From Tetrahymena elliotti 4EA (Eukaryota > Ciliophora > Oligohymenophorea > Hymenostomatida > Tetrahymenidae): DNA of 64,000 bases. Position 1 is the first letter of the stretch. Every line of letters begins with the position of its first letter. The notes under the pieces were generated by a model. That model was not told where the DNA came from and searched no databases. It was given only the letters and a program-made list of their open reading frames with translations. This document shows, in pieces, positions 15,037 to 29,300 of this stretch. The stretch covers positions 771,825-835,824 of the forward strand of contig JH720323.1 in NCBI GenBank assembly GCA_000231825.2, read 5' to 3'. A program made the position numbers and the translations under genes.

Positions 15037-16371
15037 TATCTATAAAACTGAATTCTACATATGAAATCAAAAACCTAAATCAATTTAAAACTATATTTTT
15101 TCTTTAATTTCATCAAAAAAGAATTAAGTAAATATTAATCGAGATTGATTTTTAATTTGTTATTGAATATACAGTGCATCAAATAATAAACTAAAGACTG
15201 CTTTTTATCTAAAAAGATAAATGGTATTTGTAATCTAAAAAATAAGAAAGAAAACTATAGAAATCTTTCTACATTACAAATAAATACCACAATTTTATTA
15301 GAATTTAATTCCAAATTTATAAATTTATGTTAAATAAAACAAATTTATGTTAAAAAACCAAATTTATATTTAATCATCTAATCATTTTTCAGCAATTACA
15401 ATCTCTAAACAAATTTTTAACACATTAAACTTCTATCAAAGATTTTAACAAAATTTTAAATTATATTTGGCTTTCCATCTTAATAAATTTAACAAAATGT
15501 TAATTGCTACTTAATTTAAAAGATAGTTACATATATTGCTTTTTTCTATAATCAATGAAAATTTAATTATTTTTCAGAATCATACTATTTTCAACTGATT
15601 TTTTTCTTTTAAGTTTTTTTTATATAAAAAATGTTAATTGCTGCTTAATTTAAAAGCTAATAACATATTTTCATTTGATGCTATTTCTACAATTAATTAA
15701 TTCAGTAAGTATAATAAAAAAATTTGGGAATTATACTTTTTTCAACTGATTTTTTTCTTTTAAGTTTTTTTTATAACTTCAATTTGCTTCAAAATATAAA
15801 AAACAAATAATTTTTAATCATTATAAAACCTAATGTTTAATATATAAAATTTTAACTAGGTTGTACTAAAAATAAATATTTAATAAAAACTTTTGATAAA
15901 CTTGTAAAAAATTTGAAAAAATGAAAATCATTTATTAATTTTTGAGTAAAAAAAATCAGAAAAATTAAATCATTAAAAAATAAAGAAAAAGCTAAATTTT
16001 ACTTTGAAAATAAAATAAACCATATAATATTCCAAAAAAATAAATTAACATAGGTCGATAAAGAAGAAAAAAGTAATATCTCTAATAAGCCTAAGAAATT
16101 ATTTGTCATTTCTGACTATTATTTACAAGAAAAAATAAAAAATACTGATTTAAAAATTTGAAAATAATTTTACTTTTTAGCAAACAGACAACTTTTATAT
16201 AAATTAATATTAAAAATGTTAAATTCGATGATTGAATTCTACTAATAGAATTAAAACTCATCTTTTAATTTTTATCCAAAAATATAATAATTTGAAGAAG
16301 TAAAGGGTGTTTATTATCAAATTATATTATAATATTTAATTAATTAGTAAAGTTTTAAAAAATTATATTTG
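15037..16371. promoter_or_regulatory. Divergent intergenic region
   Basis: About 1.3 kb between head-to-head genes (coiled-coil protein on minus, K+ channel on plus), so it should carry both promoters. It holds an imperfect tandem duplication at 15494-15773 and three copies of an AAATTTATGTTAAA-like unit near 15310-15372. No protein is encoded. Confidence 0.5.
15494..15773. repeat. Imperfect tandem duplication, two copies of ~135-150 bp
   Basis: Copy one begins AAAATGTTAATTGCTACTTA at 15494 and ends in TCAACTGATTTTTTTCTTTT then AAGTTTTTTTTATA near 15624. Copy two begins AAATGTTAATTGCTGCTTAA at about 15628 and ends with the same TCAACTGATTTTTTTCTTTT block near 15773. The ends match almost exactly, while the middles differ by small insertions. 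Confidence 0.8.
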
Positions 16372-19300
16372 ATGGAGGAGGATTCAGTAGAAGTAGCGAA
16401 ATAAGCGAAATAAGGGATATAATCAAAAATTAAAAATAAAGGGTTTTAATTATAAATTATAAAGTCGCCTAAACTAAAGGTTATCCCCTAAGATGATATA
16501 AATTTGGAGGCTTTTTTACCATTTGATTAGTATTAAAGTTAGCAGAATTAAAATCAAAATCAAAATTAATAGATCTAGTAATAAAATAATGATAATGATA
16601 CTTAAGATGCCTATGTTAAAACTTTTAGATCAAATAAAAGCATAAAAAATGGTATTTCTGTCAAAAAAGATATATAATATAATTAAGATTTTATGAATTA
16701 TTCCTCTCCTAAAAATGGGAACATACTTGAAAGCGAATTGGCTACTTCTGAACTGTTTTTCAAAGAGAATCCAGAGGTCCCATAAACTAATAAATCAGAA
16801 AAAGATAAAGATGAATATTACGCTACCTAAATCTAATCTCCTAGAAATAATACAGACAAGAATATTTAGTCTGCATAATTAAATTTTTTTTCTCCTAAAA
16901 GCTCTAAGTAGAATGAAAGTGCACTTCGAAAAAATAGAAACTATTAAATGGCTGTTATTTCGAAGCTTAAATAAAAAAGAACTGAAAGTTAAATCTAATA
17001 GCCTTAGTAAAATGATAATGAAATGAATAACTCATTGCTGAAAAAGTTAAAGTTAAAAAGGTAATTTAATAGATAAGCTACATCAGAAAAAGGGAATTTT
17101 TCATAGTTCAGTTTTATGGGATAGCTTAAATAAATAAACATAATTAAGAGGTTTAATAATAAGATGAAAAGTAGTATAACTAAATCAGATGTTGATTCAT
17201 TAACAACCTTCTAGTTGCAACTGCTAAATGATTAAAGCCACATAATAAAACATTTAACAGGTGGATTTTCTTAATTTAACATAAAGAAGAGAATAAAAAA
17301 GATGCTTTCTTACATAACCACAAATAATAGCTTTTCTCCAGATTCAGCTTTTTTATTAGTTTGGAAGGCTATTTTGGTCGTAATTTATTAATAGTATTAT
17401 ATATATATATATATATATCAACTAAAAGGAAAAGGCAGATATTATTAGAAGTTAATAAAACTTCTACTAAAATTTTCTAAGAACTTTTAATGGGTCAGAA
17501 TAATTAAATTTTTATTAATTTTCTACCTTTATTAAAATAGAATAAGCTTTCATCATATAAATTATTAAATTATTTATAAACAGATAACATATTTGATAAC
17601 TATTTTCGATGTGCCATTATAATTTCTTAATTAATACTCTGAAATGGAATCATTAGGGCAATCTCTTGTTTTTTATTATTTTCCAATATGTGTACTTGTT
17701 GCTGAAATAGCATTGAATTTCAACACAGGATTTTATAGAGAAGGTCAAATTGTAGAAGATAAACAAGAAATTATTGAAAATTATATTAAAACCCAATTTT
17801 GGTTAGACACTATTACAGTTTGTGGGTTTGCATTATCTCAATTTTTTCCATATGCTAAAGTTTTATTTCTCATACGTGTTTACAACTTTTTTGTACAGCT
17901 AAGATAGTTTGAAGAGAGAGCTCAATTCATTTAACAATTTCCTTCAGTATGGACTCTATTAAAATTATTTTCTTTAATTTTTTTTGTTGCTCATTATTGT
18001 GGTTGTGGATTTACAATTATTGCTTATCTTGAAAGAGCAAGTGACTCAAGAACATTTACTTGGCTAGTTAAATATGGAATATAAGATGAAACATGGTAAG
18101 TATAGTATATTTATTGTTTATATTTTGGTTTCATTACTATGATCACTGTTGGATATGGAGATATTACCCCATAAACAAATATTGAAAGAGTGTATGTAAT
18201 TTTAATGACTTTAATATCTGCTGCAGTTTTTGGTTATTCTATTAACACTATTGGTGCTATCTTTTAGGATATTGCATCCAAATCTATCAACTACAGGTAT
18301 TTATATTTTCTCTTAATTTTAAATTTTTAACTGAAAAATAATATTTCAAAATTATTTTAATTTTCTACAGAATGTTAAAAAGAGATATTGGATATTATAT
18401 GAGAGCTCGTGAAATAGATTCTTAACTATAAGCAAAAGTATATTAATACATAAGTTACTATCATTTAGAAGCTGCATAAGAGTATTAGCAAACAGAAGAA
18501 ATTCTAGGTAAACTTTCCCAAGATTTAAGGCTATAAATTTAAAAGAACTACTTTGGGAGAGCTCTTTCTTCTTCTTACTTTCTATCATCTAATTTTTCTC
18601 CTTAATTTATCACAGAACTAACATTTAAAGCTAAAGAAGCTTTTTATCGATAAGGAGATTATGTATTTACTAAAAATGATGTAGATTAAAGACTTCTGAT
18701 CATAACCAAAGGAATTTGCTAACTAACTTTTCATCATCCTATTCTTAAAGATATTACTTTGTTAAAAATAGATGTAAATTTATTTCAATAATTAATTATC
18801 CTTCCTCACACATTAATTTAAATATGTTTAACATTAGAAAGGTGATATTGGCTCAAAAGGTTTTATCACAGGCTAACCTAGAGAAGTTTCACTAAAAACA
18901 ATGAGTCATTGCACATTTGCATATATTACTATAACTGATTTCTTATAAACAATAAAATAGTATCCTGCTGACTACGTTGATATTTTTAAAAATATTATTA
19001 ATTTTTATATGAATTTTTTCATTTTAAATAGGAAAAATTTTGCATGTTGAAGGATACTATGTCATTGTATGAAAGTGAAAATGACTAAAAGTTACTTTGT
19101 TTTTCATGCAAAAAATATGGGCATGGTATAATGAATTGTCCTTTTATCCATTTAAAAAAATCTAAAGAAATATCCATTTAGAAATATTTATTCTCTCCAT
19201 AACAGTTGAGAGAAGAAAAATAAAGGGGAAGATTTAAATGGAAAAATATGCAAGATATTGATATTATAAAGCATGATTTAAAGAGCTTCAGAATTGATGC

Positions 19301-21082
19301 TATCTAGTCAGCTTAAAAAGAAGAAGATTTAAATTTAATTGAATTTCTAGATAAAAAAGATAAAGATTTCTTTCTTAATGTTGACTGCTTTTTATATGAT
19401 CCAAATACTAAAAATTACATAATAGACCCAAAAAAACCTTACCTCTACCCTGATGATGATGACGATGAAGATGATTTAGAAGAATTAGAAGAAGATTCTT
19501 AAGAAAGTTTAAGCTCTTAAAGTGAATATAAAGGATCTATAATTTTAGAAGATCAATAATAAATTTAAAGATAAGATCCAAGCCCTCTAAGATTAACAAG
19601 TAAATTAAATTTATCATCAATTCACTATGTATTTTCATTAAAAGTGTACTTTAAAATTTAAATAATAAAATCAAATATCTGATCAAAAAAAGCATACAAT
19701 CTAATTTCTTGTTTGTCTCCAATAACCTTGAGAAAGTTGCAATAATTTTTAAAAATGAATCTAAAAATATTTGGATTAAAAGTTTTCAATCAAATATTTT
19801 TCCTTGATTTAAATTTTTTTAAAAATAATTTTATAAAATTAAGTATCTAAACTTAAAATTTCAATAAAACCTAAAATATCTAACAAAAACTTGAAATTTT
19901 TTGCATGAAATAAATAGTTAGGATAGATCAACAATAATATTTAGTTTTTTGATAATTTTTTAATGCATTAAAGATATAATAGTATATTTAATTTAAGAAA
20001 ACTTTTAAGGTTTCACTTAACATAGAAAATTATTACAATAAGTCTATTTAATTTTTAATTTACAATAATTGTATTTTAAAATAAAATTAAAAATAGATAA
20101 ATCAAGTAGCAAACAAAAAAATGTTAATAGTAAAAGAAGTATACAAGTTTATGATGAAGCAGTATTAGGATATTCACCAAAAACTTCAAATTTTAATGAA
20201 CTGAGTATTTTTTAAAATTAGAAAAAATCAGAGAGAAAAAGTATTAACGATTTTCAGAGAAACGATTTCCATTTGGTAGAAAAGCAAGAAAGAATGAAAA
20301 AAAAATCATTTTAATTTCATAAGCAACTAACGCAAAAGCCCACTATGGATTATAAAATTAATTAGTAATCGTTTATGAAATCAAAGACAATATTAGGAAA
20401 TTAAGTTGGCCATTTATAATTAAATTATGAGGTACAGCAAAATAACTTAAATAATAATCATAGAAAAAGTAAATCGCCTTAAAATAAAAAAAATAGTTTA
20501 AAATAATAGCAAGATTTGTTTAAAATTAATTAATCTAACTTTAATGGTTAAACAGAGAATTACTACAATAAATATAGAGGAGCGTTTGAGTACACTCCAA
20601 AGATAGAAAAACAAGACTGCACTGATATATCAAACTAATAAATATAATTGCATTATCAGCAACAATAAAAATAGTAACAATAAAATTAGTTTCCTAATAG
20701 AAGAAATTCTATTTTTATTTTTAATCCTAATGGGATAGTGTAGTAAGATTCAAATTAATAATCTTCCAGTATGCTTGACAGCTTTAATAATATGCGCTAA
20801 AGTATAATTAGCCTTAACTAAAATCAATTATTTGATCCTTTTATTTACCAATTTGCTTTTAACAATAATTTAAAAGTAACTGAGCAAATGTATTTTACTG
20901 ATTTTGATATAGCAAGAGAATATTTAATTTATTTTCCAAACGGAAACTATGGAGTTGTTATCAAATAGATAAAAAATAAGAATAGAATTAAGTAAATATA
21001 GAGTATAAAAGTTAATAAAATGTAAACTTTTACTAAATTAAAGGCTTCTCATACTTAAACTAATATAGGATTTATTAGCTGA
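16372..21082 (+). CDS. Voltage-gated-type K+ channel with cyclic-nucleotide-binding domain and CCHC zinc knuckle
   Basis: Plasma-membrane (possibly ciliary) K+ channel of the EAG/HCN/CNG superfamily. Exons 16372-17379, 17584-18296, 18371-18773, 18838-18975, 19032-19599 and 20097-21082 are all in phase, giving 1,271 residues. The order is: ~330-residue cytosolic N-terminus; S1 (FLLVWKAILV then ITYLITIFDVPLQF); S2-S3; S4-like KVLFLIRVYNFFVQLRQFEE; S5 (FSLIFFVAHYCGCG); pore with the K+ filter TVGYGD; S6 (YVILMTLISAAVFGYSINTI). A C-linker (MLKRDIGYYMRAREID) and a CNBD-like domain (LLIITKGICQLTF) follow. After DYEKFCMLKDTMSLYES comes C-x2-C-x4-H-x4-C (CFSCKKYGHGIMNCP), a zinc-knuckle pattern. Next come an acidic stretch and a long N/Q-rich tail ending near FTDFDIAREYLIYFPNGNYG. 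Intron 4 has an unusual GTTGAT donor. Ligand and voltage behaviour cannot be judged from sequence. Confidence 0.93.
17395..17421. repeat. (AT)n microsatellite in a channel-gene intron
   Basis: A run of alternating TA of about 20 nt inside the first intron (17380-17583) of the K+ channel gene. It is likely length-polymorphic and has no coding effect. Confidence 0.8.
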
Positions 21083-21728
21083 TCTTTTTTAACCTCTAAA
21101 TCAGCTTAATAATTAAAAATATTTGATAACCTTAAATTATAGATTAATTATGTTAATACTATAAATTATATATTTATATTCAAATTCTTTATTTAGCATT
21201 TTTAGTAAATATACAAAATAATACTAAATCAATACAATACTATATCATTTAGAGATTTTTGATATATAAACTTAAACAATATTTTTAAAATACACTAATA
21301 CATATGCAAGAATTACAAGAAGATCTATTTTATTTAAAAATATTTTTATAAATTATGCTTAAATTTTAAATAAAAATGAGAAGAAAGAAGTTACTAATAG
21401 ATTATTAATATTTAACTTTGTAAAAATTAGAAATACTGATATTAAGCGTCAAAAATATTTAGATTCAATAAAATTAAAATTAATTCTTGGAAAAAACAAA
21501 TAAAATTTAAGATTAAATAAATTAGATTAAGGTTTAATTCACAAGCTATTAGTCAAAAAATGGGCTGTAAAATAAAATTAATTATTATATTGTTTAACTT
21601 ATTAAATTCATATCTATTTTTTATAAAATAAATCAATAAACTTTAATAATAATAAATGAATATGGTGAAATTTTAATTCTTAATTTTATTTTTTTAAAAT
21701 GAGTAAGTTAAGTTTATAAGTAAGTGAG
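21083..21728. other. Intergenic between convergent genes
   Basis: About 650 bp, AT-rich, between the 3' ends of the channel gene and a minus-strand gene. Nothing recognisable. Confidence 0.5.
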
Positions 21729-24700
21729 TCAATAATTATTTAATTATTATTATCTTTCTTGTTTTAGGGCTTCTTATAATTTTGCAAGGAGCAAAACGTT
21801 TAGAACTCCATACCATTTACTGATTTTTTTCTTTATCCATTATTGAAATTTTTTAAGTTTCGTTAATCTTTTAATTTCTAATCTACTTTTTTTTGTTTCT
21901 ATATAATCTGTTATGAAATTTGCTGTATTATCAAATCTATTTAAAAGTAATTCCATAAGCTCGCTTTCACCCACATTTACTCCTGTTTAAAAAGATTAGT
22001 ACATTTAAATTTCAGCAGCTTGCATAGATTTTGATATTAATTAGCTAAAGTAAAGAGGGAGGTTTTTTCCTTAAATTGTTGTTGAATCTAGATTAAAGTT
22101 TTTTAAATCTGCTAAGTAAACACCTAATTCATTCACTTTCATGTAATTATATTCTAATCCTTAATTCATAGAGTAATCTTTTAAATATTTAAAGCATCCC
22201 TTGAGTTTAACTTTGCAATCCTCAAAGAATTTAGTCATCATCTTAGATCTAAAATCAAAATCAGGCTCAAATTTTGAGGTATTTTTATCAAATTCTGGTA
22301 TTTCTGAAAGCATTTTTAGTCTGAGATTTTTCATAAAAAAGTTTCTTTCTGTTGCAACTACATAAAAAATATCAGATGTGACTATACCATTACCAATAGT
22401 CATACAATCCCTATAAAGTTAAGCTTTTTCTAAATTAGTGGTTCCTAAAATAATAAAAATATTTGTTGAAAAATCAAAAATTAACAACAAAATAATGAGT
22501 TTACCTTTATAGTTTTCATTAAAGATTTTACAAAAAGAATCAAATGAAATAGCAAATTATCCATTTATTTCATATCCCTGCTATGAAAAAAATAATTCTT
22601 TGACAAGTCTGAACCTTTAAACTCTTTCGGCTCTGTAATATTCTAAGAGTAGTCTCAGAACAAGAGAGGAATCTATTAAATATTAGCCTTTTTTCTTAGT
22701 TGATTTTCTAAAAAGAGTGCCAATCATGAATTCTATATTTGCTTGATCATATCTGCACATCACCATCTCTACTATAGTCTTAGCATGAGAAAACTTTATA
22801 AAGTGAATAGGCTAGAAAGTAGATTCCAAATAATCTAACTATGGTCCTTTGAATACTAAATTTCTACAATGTAAGTAAAAGTAGATTTCATCACTTGATG
22901 TATTAGAGCTTAAAAACTCTCTAAATGTTACAACCTTATTTAAAAAAACAAATTAATAAAAATGCCTTTTAATTAAAATTAATTGAAATTACTTCCCACA
23001 GTTTATTGAGGATTGGATTTTATAAATCTACATAAAAATTAGCTAAATAAACTTCTTTTAAGGTATGGTCCATATCATTATATTCTTAATTTAAAACTAT
23101 TTTTCTTGTGAGTTTATCAACACAAAATGTAGTGAGCCAACTATATGTAAAATCTGAAAAATCTGAAAACTATTAATAATTTTCTATGCTAATAGCTTCA
23201 TTCCATTTAGAATCTAAAATGGCTCTAAGCTATCCCATAAACAGGTTGGTTACTTTTCTAAACTATTATTAAAGTAGTTATTTAATAGAAAAATTATAAT
23301 TTAACAAAAACAAATAAATGACAAACAAATAGACCAAAAATTTCAATCAAAAATTGTGATAAAAAATTAAAACACTTGGCAAAAAGTAAATTTAATAACT
23401 TCGAACTTGCTAAATAAGAACAAATACATGTTATTAAAATTCATTTGAATTATTATATTCAATATACTTATTTTTCGATAAAGTGTAAAGCTTTTTTTTG
23501 AAAAAAAATTTACCTTGTAAATTTGAGCATTATTTTTGATAATAGATTCATACCTTTGCTAGCAAAAAGTAAAAAAAGAAAATTTATAGAATCTATAATG
23601 ATTAATATTAAAGCTTGGCTCGTTGCTATTTGTGCTAACTTAAACTTAATTTTAAAACACCCTTGGCTTTTCATCATTTTATTTTACTTTTTTTTCCATA
23701 TCTCCTTAATTAAGCCCAGCATATTCATTCTTAATTCTTTTAGTAAATAATGGGTTATTTTTATAAACCGCTCTAACTGTCTCAAAGAATCTAATTTCTT
23801 CCTCAAAATCAGGCTTTATTTAAAATATTTTCAGTTTAATACAAGTAAATAAATGAAACAGAAAAATTTACATTATCAGGAGGGTCGATATTAAGACTTT
23901 TTTCTAAAGTTATTCTATCTACTTTTTCTTATAGCTTTTTATAAGCATTCTAGAATTTTTTGAGCAATTCTTTGGTCTCTTATGTTCTTAAATTTTTTCC
24001 ATAAATATCTTCTTATAACATATAAAGTCTTTCTCTATAAATATTATTTTCTTCAGCAAGTTATTCATTTTCTGCGCATAGAGTATTTATTTAAATAGTA
24101 TGGTTTTAGAATGCATCTCTTAATATGGCTATCTCTTTTTCTAATTTCTAATTTGTAATTTTTAAACTCCCTGCAGTAATTTATGCTACTGATATTTACT
24201 TATCTTTTAGAGTTGTTTACTCCTTGAACTAATGAGTTTAATCCTCTATAAGTTTTTTCAAATTATCAATTTCTTTTTTCAAAGCTTCTATATCAATTGT
24301 ACTTTCCATATCTTAAATTTTCTTAACAAGACTATCTACCTAAAAAAATAATTATTTTTAAACAATAAAATAGGTGAATTAAATTTACTTAGCTTTAAAG
24401 TTTTGTGTTCTAAAATGTTAAACTTATTGCAGATTATTCATATTACTTTTCTTTAAGATTAAATTAGTTTGCTTCAACATCAATTAATTTGTATTCATTT
24501 ATTTGCTGTATAAATTTTTCATTTGTTTTTTAAAATACCCCAAGATTTTATACAAGATTCTAAATGTATGTATCTTTACTTCCTATTGTTTTAGCATTCT
24601 GTTAAAATACTGATACGAGATCTTTTACATGCTTAATAAATAATCTTTAAATATCAACTATCCTTTGTAAATTTGAACGTTCTGTTGATGGTAGTAAGAC

Positions 24701-25687
24701 ATACTTGCTTTCTAACTCCTCCTAAAAACATTTAAAATTAGATATTAGAAGCTATAAGTTATTTGATTCCAAGAGTATTGACATACTTTCTCCATCTTAT
24801 GCTGTCCAGTTTCTTAGAGTCTCATATATTTATTCTCTTTTATCTTTGATATAAAGAGAGTCTTTTATCAATACATCTTCCTTTTATAAATCACTTGTAC
24901 TTTGATAATTGCTTACTTATTTATTAACTACTTAGTTAGGAGATTAAAATGATTTTTAAGTGTTAGATAAAGAAGCTACATTAAAAGTTATACTATTTGT
25001 TGAGTTATTTCTTTTACAAATATTTGATGATATTTCTCCTCCCTTTGTTGCAGAAGCTTATACTGAAGTTATTTTCTTATAATTAGAATCTTGTAAGGAG
25101 CTCATAGAACCTACCTTATTTGGACTGTTAGGAAGAGTATTTTACTGAAGAACTCCTATTTTAATTCCAGTTACAGAATTTGAAGTGTTATGTCTTATTT
25201 AATTACCATTATTCTGATTTTAAACTTACTTTTGACTCTGCTATGAATTCAGTTGTTATCTAGAAAAATTCATGCTACTTGAGAGTTAGTTTTATTAAGT
25301 ATTTAATAACTATTACTATTAAGGGAATTATTGATTTTGGGCTAGCAGAGTAGAATTGTTTTTTGTATTTAAAGTAGGAACCGAATCTGCAGTAGTTTTA
25401 TAATTGTTAGGAATGTAAAAGCTATTTTAACTCAAATTTAACTAATTTTATTTAGGAGTTTAGTAGGATTGCTGAATTAAACTCTACTTATTTGAATTGC
25501 TCGACCCTGAAGATTATTTAATGAGAGGCATTTTTGGATTATCTTACTTTTATTTTCCAAATTCATTATTATTCTACAAGGCAGATTATTATGTTATTAA
25601 CTCATTTTATATTGGATTAAATGAAAATGCTTAATTCTTTACTTGATTATTTCTAGGACTTTAAATAGAACTCTAATTCTTAGACAT
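21729..25687 (-). CDS. Coiled-coil protein of unknown function, Q/N-rich N-terminus
   Basis: Multi-exon minus-strand gene read from the start MSKNQSSIQSPRNNQVKNQA (ATG complementary to 25685-25687) to a TGA complementary to 21729-21731. Introns are inferred near 24399-24340, 23872-23821, 23517-23280, 22993-22935 and 22505-22440; their exact ends are uncertain. The first ~250 residues are low-complexity Q/N/S. A coiled-coil block follows (DIEALKKEIDNLKKLIEDQT, LCAENEQLAEENNIYRERLY). The C-terminal ~450 residues are mixed and helix-rich with hydrophobic content (SDEIYFYLHCRNLVFKGPQL, LRLLLEYYRAERVQRFRLVK), suggesting a folded domain I do not recognise. A basic tail (KKKISKWYGVLNVLLLAKLQ) ends it. 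No catalytic motif, signal peptide or membrane helix is seen. A cytoskeletal role is possible but unsupported. Confidence 0.7.
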
Positions 25688-26348
25688 TTTAAATATTAAA
25701 ATCTTTAAAGATATTATTTGGTTTATTGGAAATGAAAGTAAAAGTATTTATCAAGAGCGAAGAATCTACCAACTCTTTTAAATTTGTATTTTTAATACTT
25801 ATTACTGATTTAGATTTTAAGATAAAAATTCTTTACTTATTTTTAATATCAGTTGTATATAAAGCCAGCAATTTAATAAGGGTTGTTAATTGGATAAACC
25901 AGTAAGTAAATAACTTAAAATGAATAAATTACAAATACATATCATACTTAACATAAAATATTCTGGAGTAAAGTATTTGCAGGATAATTCTTTAAACTAT
26001 AAAATAAATTTTAGATCATAAAATTTAATATTTTTTATATAATTTCTATGTAAAATTAAATAATGGGTTTTATAAGATAGATTTAGATAAATTTTTTTTG
26101 ATATTGTTACAGTATTATGTTAATCATTCCCAATATTAACTTGGCATAACTGAATATATTTTTTAAACAAGACAATTTTTTATTTTGTTAACAAATGTAG
26201 AAAACCTTAAATATCATAGAAGTTATTGGCTTTTGCATTGTGTAAAAATTAAATTTAGAATCAAAAAATTAAATAAATATTAAAAGTTTAAAAAAAATAA
26301 ATACAGAAAATATGAAATATAATTAAATTTATTTACTTTTATTAAATA
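25688..26348. other. Intergenic, no gene seen
   Basis: About 660 bp between two minus-strand genes, AT-rich. It presumably holds the promoter of 21729-25687 and the 3' end of the next gene. Confidence 0.5.
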
Positions 26349-29300
26349 TCATAACTCTCCTTGCTCTTTTTCTTCAGAGTCAAAGTCAAAGATTTTGCTT
26401 AAATTTTTAGTTAGCTTTTGATACTAGTGATAGAATTTTACTTATTTTTTAATAAATGCTTTATAGAATAACTCTGACCAAGTAGGATCAATAGAGTATA
26501 AATCAATATCTCCTATAAATATAAATTTCTAAGTTGCATGTTAAAGCATGCTACTTAAGATAGAAGGATTTCTTGCTATTCCGATATCTTCTCTATCATT
26601 ACTTTTGACAGCTGAAAAAAGCACATATTCATATGTTTAGTTCAAAGGTTCTTATATTGTTTATGCATTGACTACAATCTAAAATTTAATTAAAAAATTA
26701 GAATATTTAATGGTGTATATTTTGAAAGTAATAAATAAATAATTTAAGAATTTTAATAAAAAATATTACCTTTATCTTTTGTGAAGATATAATCTATAAT
26801 TAAGTTTTCTAAGCTATTGTAGGAGTGATAACTCTTATTTATGAAAGATCAACCCTCTATACATTAACTAAATTATTTACTATTGCTAAAATCATATATA
26901 TTTCATCAGTGTTGTAGATACTTCCAGTATCACTGATCGTTCTACTGCATGTTGGGTTGGAAACTTCTTCTTTACCTTTAAGAGCAATAATCAATATTTC
27001 AGATGACTCTTAATCTTATATTTCTTAAGAGTTAATCTAGGCAGGAGAATTAGTGTCATTGTTAAATAAAATCAATTAATTATCAAAAAATAGAGAATTA
27101 TGGAGATTAGCAATATTTTAAGTATTTATAGAAATGGTTTGATTTTAAGTTACCCATCTTTAATTATGAATAACTGGTTTTTTATATAAATACCTCTTTC
27201 TTAGCACAATAGGCTTAAATCCACTTTAGATTAAATTTTCAAAAACACTTCTGTCTCCAAATCTACTTTTAGTGAAAAGATTTCTTGTTTGATCTCTTTA
27301 GAAGGCTGTCAAATCTCCTATCATTACACATTAATTACAATTTTTGACTAAATACTCCCAAGTACTTGATTCTTAGATTTACTCAGAATTATAAAATATG
27401 ACCCTATTAAATGAACAATCTCTAAGGGCACTAAAAGCTGATTGTTGCTAACAGGTATTATTAAGATTATTTGTTTAATATATGTAGTTAAGAATATTAG
27501 ATTGGTTATTGCTTGAGTGTAAAGAAGAGGAACCAAGTATAATAATTTTGCTTTCATCAATTGACCTTTTTACTTTGGCACTCATTTTGGAGGTCATAAA
27601 TTATCTTGAAGATGAATTAAAGAATTCTATTGAAGTGTCATCTAAGACCAAACAGATATTTGCTTACAAAGCACTATTCTTTAGAAATTTACATGAACTT
27701 TCAGAAGATGAATTGCTTTATGTGCCTTATTACATACTTACTAAACTATTATAGAATTATCTAGCTTTGTGATCAGTGTCACACTTGACAAGAATTTTCA
27801 AGTTCGATTAAATTAACCATTCTTAAATAATGCTAACTGCTACTCTGAATCTTCCTGTATGTTTGACTCCTTGAATTAAAGTAAGTGAATTTACACTGCC
27901 ACTGTACAAGGCATCAACTTAATCTTGATTTAAATTATTTTCCATAGCTATTTCTTATAAATTAACCTCAGTTGCAACAATAGTTGATTATTTCATTAAA
28001 TCTTCTCTTTAATTTAATAGATCTGGACTACTCTTATTTTGTATAATAGATTCAGAGATCGAGAGCTATTATTAACCATTATTACATAAAACGATAGAGT
28101 TGAAAATAGAATGGAGCATGGATACTTTTGTACACATGCTGTCAAGAGATTTACTCTTTTCTCTCAATGAACTTGTTGAAGCGATTTTATAGAGATTATA
28201 AACTTAAGAATAATCAGCTATTAGCTTGCTTCTAGATTTACAGTTAGTTAATACAATACTAAATTTAAAAGTTTAATATGTACTATTAGCTGAACTCATA
28301 TATTTTTATGTATTCTACCCTTATGGGCTATTATTCTATACTGCATTTTCTTCTCCTAATTCTTTAATTAAAATAATGTATCTAGTATTTTAATTACCCA
28401 TAGTTGAATAACTTTATAATTAAGGTAAATTTTTTGGCTGTAGCACACAAAGATCTCCTTCTTAAATTTAAAAGTTCCCTTATGGTAAAATTTCACCATT
28501 TTCTCCTAAAACTCTAAAATTAAATTAGTCAAATTCATAATTGCTTCCTAAATATTAAATAAATCCTTAACAAATAAATTTTTCTCCTTTTCTATAAACT
28601 GTGCTTAACTGTTGTTGCTATTATTGCAATAAGAGTTAATTTTATTATTCTTAGCCATTCACTTTTTATAAAGAATTGCTTTTATTTATTTTAGCAAGTA
28701 AACCTTCAAAGAAATCTTCATAGAGGATAACTTTTTTGTTAACAAAGTAGTTTAAAGATCCATTTATAAGAAGATCTTGATCTATTTTTGTTTGGGAGTA
28801 AAGTAGTTCACAAGCCTATAAAGCAAAAATAGGATCATCAATATATAAGAGGCTTTAATACATATAATTCAAATCTTCCCAGCTCAAGTATTAAAGATAT
28901 GGATCCTTTCTTATAACTTAGCTTTATTGTGGCATATTAAAATTGCTAATTTTCTATTGATTTATATCATTTTTAAAAAATAAAGCAGAAGATCTGACAA
29001 ATGACGCATTTCTGAGATCAATATCCTCTTTTTAACCACTGCCACCAACTCCAGATAAAATAGTTTTCTTCTTACCAGCTGACATATATAATTTTTATTT
29101 ATTAGATGAGCTAGATTTCTCTTAGCTCTTGTTTGCACTTTTTTGGTGGCGATTTTTACCAAATTTAAATTTGAGATGTTAGACAGTTTCTAAATTATTT
29201 TCAACAGAAAAATTTTCAAAATCAATTTTTTAGTAAATTGATTAAACTTCAGCTTAACTAATAAAGCTTTAATGTTAAAATTATTAATTAAGTGAGAAGA

